Part shown: in pieces, positions 59,859-64,000 of the stretch
Numbering within the stretch: position 1 is the first letter of the stretch
Layout of the letters: each line of letters starts with the position of its first letter
From: Parablautia sp. Marseille-Q6255
Lineage (GTDB): Bacteria > Bacillota > Clostridia > Lachnospirales > Lachnospiraceae
DNA length: 64,000 nt
NCBI RefSeq assembly: GCF_951230155.1
Contig: NZ_CATNVD010000012.1
Span: forward strand, 88,258-152,257
Direction of reading: 5' to 3'
Translations under genes and position numbers: made by a program
The notes under the pieces: model-generated
The model's input: the letters and a program-made list of their open reading frames with translations, nothing else
Told to the model about the DNA's origin: nothing
Database searches by the model: none

Positions 59859-62336
59859 TTACAGAAATCTTCCCGTGACACTTTCCGGCGTCTGCTTTAT
59901 CCTCTCCGGGGTTCCGACCGCTACGATCCTCCCGCCTTCGTTTCCACCGCCCGGTCCCATATCAACAATATAATCTGCACTTCGTATCACATCCAGATCA
60001 TGCTCTATGACGATGACCGTGGCGCCGTGATCCATCAGTGTCTGGAACACTCCCAGAAGTGTCTCTACATCCAGCGGATGCAGCCCTATGGTTGGTTCGT
60101 CAAATATAAATACTGAGTCTTCCTGAGCCCGCCCCAGCTCACTGGCCAGCTTTAGCCGCTGTGCCTCGCCGCCGGACAGACTTGGCGTCTCCTCTCCCAA
60201 AGTCAGATAGCCAAGGCCGAGATCCTCCAGCACTCGCAAACGCTGAGCTACCAGCCGTATATCCCTGCAACTCTCCAGTGCTGTGTGCACATCCATCTCC
60301 ATAAGCTGAGGGAGCGTATATACTTTTCCCTCCTTATTTCTATACGGAACTTTTGATGCCTCTCCCGCATACCGGGAGCCTCTGCACCCGGGACAGGTGA
60401 TCTCCACATCTGGCAGAAACTGCACATCCAGACTGATCACTCCCGTGCCGTCACAGACCGGGCAGCGCAGTCTGCCTGTATTATAAGAAAAGTCTCCGGC
60501 CCTGTATCCCTGTGCCCTGGCTTCTTCTGTGCGGGAGAAGATCTTGCGCAGTTCATCATGGATATTTGCGTACGTCGCCACTGTGGAACGGACATTCAGC
60601 CCGATAGGTGTCGCATCGATCAGCTTGACCTGAGTGATGCCTCCCGTTTCCACAGCAAATACATGCTCCGGCAAAGGCTTTCCTGAAATAGCAGCCTCCA
60701 GCCCCGGTATCAGACTCTCCAAAACAAGCGTTGTTTTCCCTGATCCGGATACTCCTGTCACTACCGTCAGCCGCCCTTTCGGAATATCCAGCTCCAGCGG
60801 TTTTACTGTATGGAGCTGTCCCGTTGCAAGATGCAGTCTGCCTTCTGAAAATAACGCTTCCGAAGCAACTCTCTTACGCAGACCGCTTCCCGGCTGTCCA
60901 GACAGATATGGCCCGATCTTTGACTGAGGCATCCGGGTAATCGCCTGGACAGACCCCTGTGCGATCACGCAGCCGCCATCCGAGCCAGCTCCCGGACCCA
61001 TTTCAATGATCCAGTCTGCCTCTGACAGGATCTGCGGGTCATGGTCAACCAAAATTACGGAATTTCCATCCGCGATCAGATCCTGCATCACGCCTGTCAG
61101 CCCTGCAATATTTAACGGATGCAGTCCGATCGAAGGCTCATCCAGCACATAAAGAACTCCTGTCGTCCGGTTGCGGACCGCGCGGGCCAGCTGCATCCGC
61201 TGCCGCTCCCCTGTGGAAAGAGTCGAGGCTGTACGGTCCAGCGTCAGATATCCAAGTCCCAGATCAATCAGCCTTTTCGCAGCCATCTGGAACGATTCGC
61301 AGATGCTTTCCGCCATTGGCTGCATTTCTTCCGGCAGCGTTTTCGGCACATCTGCCACCCAGCGTGTCAGATCAGTCAGAGTCATCTGACAGGCTTCATC
61401 CAGCGATATACCTCCAAGCCTTGGCGCCCGGGCCGCAGCGTTTAATCGTGTACCGCCGCAGTCCGGGCACACATCCTGCCTGAGAAATTTTTCTACCCGC
61501 TTCATTCCCTTCTCATCCCTGACCTTGGAAAGCGCATTTTCAACGGTACGGACCGCGCTAAAATAGGTAAAATCAAGCTCTGAGAACTGATCGGTATTTT
61601 TTGCCCGATACAGAATATGCTTTTTCTCCGCCGGCCCATCAAAAACAATCGCTTTTTCCCGGTCTGTCAGCTCCCGAAAGGGAATGTCTGTACGCACTCC
61701 CATTTCCCGGCATACATCTGTCATCAGCGACCACATCAGCGATTTCCACGGCGCAACGGCGCCCTCATCAATAGTAAGTGATTCATCCGGAACCAGCGCC
61801 GCACGATCCACCACACGCACGATCCCCGTGCCTGCGCAGGTATGGCAGGCTCCCTGACTGTTAAAAGAAAGCTCTTCGGCTGACGGCGCAAAAAAGGCTG
61901 TGCCGCATTGCGGACAGACAAGCTCCTTGCCGGCTGCTACGGCTAATGTCGGCGCCATATAGTGTCCATTGGGGCAAGCGTGGCTTGCCAGGCGTGAATA
62001 CATCAGACGCAGGCTGTTAAGCAGCTCCGTTCCTGTACCAAAGGTACTGCGGATCCCCGGCACGCCGGGCCGCTGATGCAGCGCCAGTGCCGCCGGCACG
62101 TACAGCGCCTCATCCACCTGCGCCTTTGCTGCCTGTGTCATCCGCCGTCTGGTGTACGTAGACAATGCCTCCAGATAACGCCGGGAGCCCTCCGCATACA
62201 AAACGCCCAGCGCAAGCGATGATTTGCCGGAACCAGAAACTCCTGCAATCCCCACTATTTTATTCAGCGGCACATCAACATCCACATTTTTTAAATTATG
62301 TACCCGCGCACCGCGAATCCTGATATGATCGATCAT
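59859..62336 (-). CDS. UvrA-like ABC ATPase, short form without the UvrB-binding part
   Basis: This 825-residue protein carries two ABC ATPase domains, with Walker A GVSGSGKSSLA and GVSGSGKTTLV, signatures STGERQRMQLA and SGGEAQRLKLA, and two zinc-finger regions (CPQCG; CPVCDGTG with CPGCRG). Full UvrA has about 940 residues, and the segment that binds UvrB is shortened or missing: after the first zinc region the sequence passes quickly to the ATPase. Such short UvrA2-like forms are linked to drug resistance or DNA-damage tolerance in actinomycetes and Firmicutes. The start overlaps the upstream gene fragment by four bases (ATGA). Confidence 0.87.
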   Translation of the reverse strand: MIDHIRIRGARVHNLKNVDVDVPLNKIVGIAGVSGSGKSSLALGVLYAEGSRRYLEALSTYTRRRMTQAAKAQVDEALYVPAALALHQRPGVPGIRSTFGTGTELLNSLRLMYSRLASHACPNGHYMAPTLAVAAGKELVCPQCGTAFFAPSAEELSFNSQGACHTCAGTGIVRVVDRAALVPDESLTIDEGAVAPWKSLMWSLMTDVCREMGVRTDIPFRELTDREKAIVFDGPAEKKHILYRAKNTDQFSELDFTYFSAVRTVENALSKVRDEKGMKRVEKFLRQDVCPDCGGTRLNAAARAPRLGGISLDEACQMTLTDLTRWVADVPKTLPEEMQPMAESICESFQMAAKRLIDLGLGYLTLDRTASTLSTGERQRMQLARAVRNRTTGVLYVLDEPSIGLHPLNIAGLTGVMQDLIADGNSVILVDHDPQILSEADWIIEMGPGAGSDGGCVIAQGSVQAITRMPQSKIGPYLSGQPGSGLRKRVASEALFSEGRLHLATGQLHTVKPLELDIPKGRLTVVTGVSGSGKTTLVLESLIPGLEAAISGKPLPEHVFAVETGGITQVKLIDATPIGLNVRSTVATYANIHDELRKIFSRTEEARAQGYRAGDFSYNTGRLRCPVCDGTGVISLDVQFLPDVEITCPGCRGSRYAGEASKVPYRNKEGKVYTLPQLMEMDVHTALESCRDIRLVAQRLRVLEDLGLGYLTLGEETPSLSGGEAQRLKLASELGRAQEDSVFIFDEPTIGLHPLDVETLLGVFQTLMDHGATVIVIEHDLDVIRSADYIVDMGPGGGNEGGRIVAVGTPERIKQTPESVTGRFL

Positions 62337-62735
62337 TTTTGTATCCTCCAGGAAGCCTTTTTAACCAGCAGACAAATGGATTCAACTGTTTTTTCGTTAA
62401 GCAGTCGGATATCCACAGTTTCCTGCCCTTCATAATAAACACCGAACTTAAAGTTTATCTGCTTCACAATGCTTCCATTATCCATTTTTTCTGGATAAAG
62501 TGCAATACTGTCTTCCACTTTTCCAATACAAGTCCATGTATACTCCTTCTGCAAACAGCCTTCCGGCAGTTCTATTTCATCCTTCATGCCTGCAAAACCA
62601 TAACGTTCATACAAAGGCCTTCCCGTATTCGTTGCCTCTAATGAGATATGATTCACACGTTTGAATGATTCTCCTTCCAACTCCCATGCCCTGATATTGA
62701 GGCAGCACAAAAATGTGTCCTCTCTGCTGCATTTT
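62333..62735 (-). pseudogene. decayed GNAT acetyltransferase
   Basis: The minus strand shows VLPQYQGMGVGRRIIQTCES (acetyl-CoA loop, motif A) in one frame at about 62660-62735. ISLEATNTGRPLYERYGF (motif B) continues in another frame near 62582-62646. The two are consecutive in normal GNAT proteins, so a frameshift and short deletion have broken the gene. After motif B the frame runs on for about 85 residues of unknown sequence (ends KKASWRIQK) up to the uvrA start. A 125-codon frame beginning with TTG exists here, but it is unlikely to make a working enzyme. Confidence 0.6.
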
Positions 62736-62787
62736 CAAACGACAGATCCCATAATACTGATTCCGCCGCCGATGCTTTATGCAGTTC

Positions 62788-63582
62788 TTATAGAGTACCT
62801 GCCAAACAGATTACTCTCGCGTATTTATTTTCGAAATCCTCCATAACTTTGATTTTTCCCTGCTGAATAAAATATTCGATTCGCCTTGCAAACCACCAAT
62901 CACCCATACCTATCTGAAAATAGCCGAGAATATCGCCTATCAATCTTGCCTCTTTCACCGGCTTACATGTAAGTCCTTTCCAGATCAAAAAATCATAAAA
63001 ATCTTCCGGAACACTGGTAACTCTCCCATTGATCACTGCTCTGAGAGGACTGTTCTCCTCTGTCAATTCTATCCATAACAGCGCATACATCCTCACTTCT
63101 TCTTTGGTCAGTATCCTTTCATGGGATAAGAATCCTGCAAATTCCTCCGCTGAGACTTCTCCCCAGTTTCTGTAAGAAACAATATTGGTTTTTCTTACTG
63201 CATATTCCGGGAGTTTTACAACATGAACCTCATTTTTATAGCTCTGCAGCATCCGGCACAGACTGTAAAACCCACATCTGGAATATGGTGCATCACTGTA
63301 CCATACCCGGATTGTCTCGTCCTCTTCCAGACATTTCTTTAAACGCAATAATTCATTCGAATAAATTTCTCCTGCCAGCTTCAATTCCTCATCCATTTTC
63401 GAACTTTTACCATATTGATTTTGTGCGTACATGGAATAAATCAGATTTTTTCGGTACTGGCTGTCTACTGACTCTTTGATATCACCAATATCCAACATGA
63501 AGCCAAGACAGACTACTTCTTCTGCCGTCCCCTCTACCCATCCGGTAAAAGCTCCCTCTGGCGGCGTCTTTTTCCCAGCCAT
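62788..63582 (-). CDS. DUF1835 - DUF3658 domain protein, probably truncated at the N-terminus
   Basis: In this 264-residue product, about 20-120 looks like the later part of DUF1835 (GFMLDIGDIKE, VRVWYSDAPYSRCGFY, VHVVKLPEYAV) and about 130-260 like DUF3658 (NSPLRAVINGRVTSVPEDFYD, ARLIGDILGYFQIGMGDWW). Both families are of unknown function and often occur together. The usual opening of DUF1835 proteins (FGES-AAGSLK type) is missing. There is no ribosome binding site at the ATG at 63582. The frame stays open about 27 codons upstream without a start. A 5' deletion is likely. Confidence 0.65.
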   Translation of the reverse strand: MAGKKTPPEGAFTGWVEGTAEEVVCLGFMLDIGDIKESVDSQYRKNLIYSMYAQNQYGKSSKMDEELKLAGEIYSNELLRLKKCLEEDETIRVWYSDAPYSRCGFYSLCRMLQSYKNEVHVVKLPEYAVRKTNIVSYRNWGEVSAEEFAGFLSHERILTKEEVRMYALLWIELTEENSPLRAVINGRVTSVPEDFYDFLIWKGLTCKPVKEARLIGDILGYFQIGMGDWWFARRIEYFIQQGKIKVMEDFENKYARVICLAGTL

Positions 63583-63681
63583 CCATACCGCTGTCGGCCC
63601 GCCCGTATTGCAGTAACCTATAGGAAACAGAAATGTAATTTTATACGATAATTATACCAAAGAAATCAGATATGTCCATAC

Positions 63682-64000
63682 TTATTTGATAATCGCGGAG
63701 AATCCCGCTGCTTTCAGGCGCTTTACCAGATTCTCCGCGTTTTTACGTACGCTAAACACGCCGCACTGAACCTGCCACTGCCCGTTGCACTTCTTGATAA
63801 GAACATCGAATCCCTTCTTCTTCAGCTTTCTGAACAGTTTCTCGGCGTTGGTCTTAACTGCAAATACTCCCGCCTGCACGATATACTCGTTGCTGCTCGC
63901 ACGCCGGCGGATGATGTATCCGACACGCTGGTTGTCATACTGGCCGTCACCGTACCAGCTCTTGTAGGTTGCACCCTCGCCGGATCCTTTACAGTATGCG
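63682..64000 (-). CDS. SPOR-domain protein, 5' end cut by window
   Basis: This is the C-terminal 105 residues of a protein that continues past base 64000. It reads (AY)CKGSGEGATYKSWYGDG, then YIIRRRASSNEYIVQAGVFA and a pair of SPOR-like repeats (QAGVFAVKTNAEKLFRKLKK and QCGVFSVRKNAENLVKRLKA). SPOR repeats bind septal peptidoglycan lacking stem peptides. In Clostridia they often close an amidase, lysozyme or prophage lysin. The catalytic part is outside the window. The stop at 63682-63684 is clear. The G+C-richer end contrasts with the DUF1835 gene next to it. Confidence 0.75.
   Translation of the reverse strand, partial: AYCKGSGEGATYKSWYGDGQYDNQRVGYIIRRRASSNEYIVQAGVFAVKTNAEKLFRKLKKKGFDVLIKKCNGQWQVQCGVFSVRKNAENLVKRLKAAGFSAIIK

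Overview
The window looks like a chromosomal segment of a Gram-positive anaerobe of the Clostridia, most likely a Lachnospiraceae member. Three things point there: the rho - rpmE - DUF1385 gene order at the left edge, AGGAGG-type ribosome binding sites throughout, and Firmicute-type leader RNAs (a T-box before valS, a TPP riboswitch before a thiamine-precursor ABC operon, a preQ1-I riboswitch before queT). Base composition is roughly balanced by eye, with visibly A+T-richer patches at about 34.1-37.9 kb, 53-54.3 kb and 62.3-63.6 kb. No species is claimed, and no rRNA, tRNA, CRISPR array or intact transposase was found.

Left part (1-23.4 kb). DUF1385, rpmE and rho run leftward; Rho carries an unusual Asn-rich tandem-repeat insert. 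A CNNM/CorC-type membrane protein runs rightward. A secreted NlpC/P60 hydrolase with seven 39-bp coding repeats follows. Then comes a leftward run of valS (T-box controlled), yqeY, an aminotransferase, trkA and trkH. A lone NuoE-like subunit faces a MATE exporter. The TPP riboswitch then heads a leftward set of thiX, thiY and thiZ, continuing closely into a TatD hydrolase, a SUV3-like RNA helicase and a small unknown gene.

Middle part (23.4-45.6 kb). An ABC-F ATPase and a Ca2+/cation antiporter run rightward. A metallo-beta-lactamase-fold hydrolase and an SDR dehydrogenase lie opposite a ROK regulator. A sucrose operon follows: a LacI regulator, a PTS IIBCA and a GH32 hydrolase, with a consensus promoter bracketed by two operators. 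A DUF2200-DUF1905 fusion and an ABC-2 exporter lead into an A+T-rich island at 36.5-37.95 kb. The island holds an unknown 120-residue gene, a candidate type I toxin-antitoxin pair (Hol-Tox-like peptide plus convergent small RNA) and a frameshifted gene remnant. After it come queT with its preQ1 riboswitch, an XRE/PLDc_N/ABC cassette resembling B. subtilis yxlEFG, an amino-acid:sodium symporter and a C39-type peptidase.

Right part (44.5-64 kb). One consensus promoter appears to drive cysS, mrnC, rlmB, ktrB, ktrA and a lipase-like gene. A separate leftward set is arsR, ispF and a GNAT acetyltransferase. A purine/nucleoside-type cluster (NCS2 permease, nucleoside hydrolase, DcuC-family carrier, Ldh2-family dehydrogenase) sits opposite a LysR regulator. 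The right end holds a short UvrA paralogue, a decayed acetyltransferase, a DUF1835/DUF3658 protein with a doubtful 5' end, and the C-terminus of a SPOR-domain protein cut by the window edge. Best candidates for something new: the toxin/antisense RNA locus with duplicated leaders at 37.05-37.38 kb, the nested hairpin at 52.85-52.94 kb, the Asn-rich repeat in Rho, and the thiamine/RNA-helicase gene grouping.
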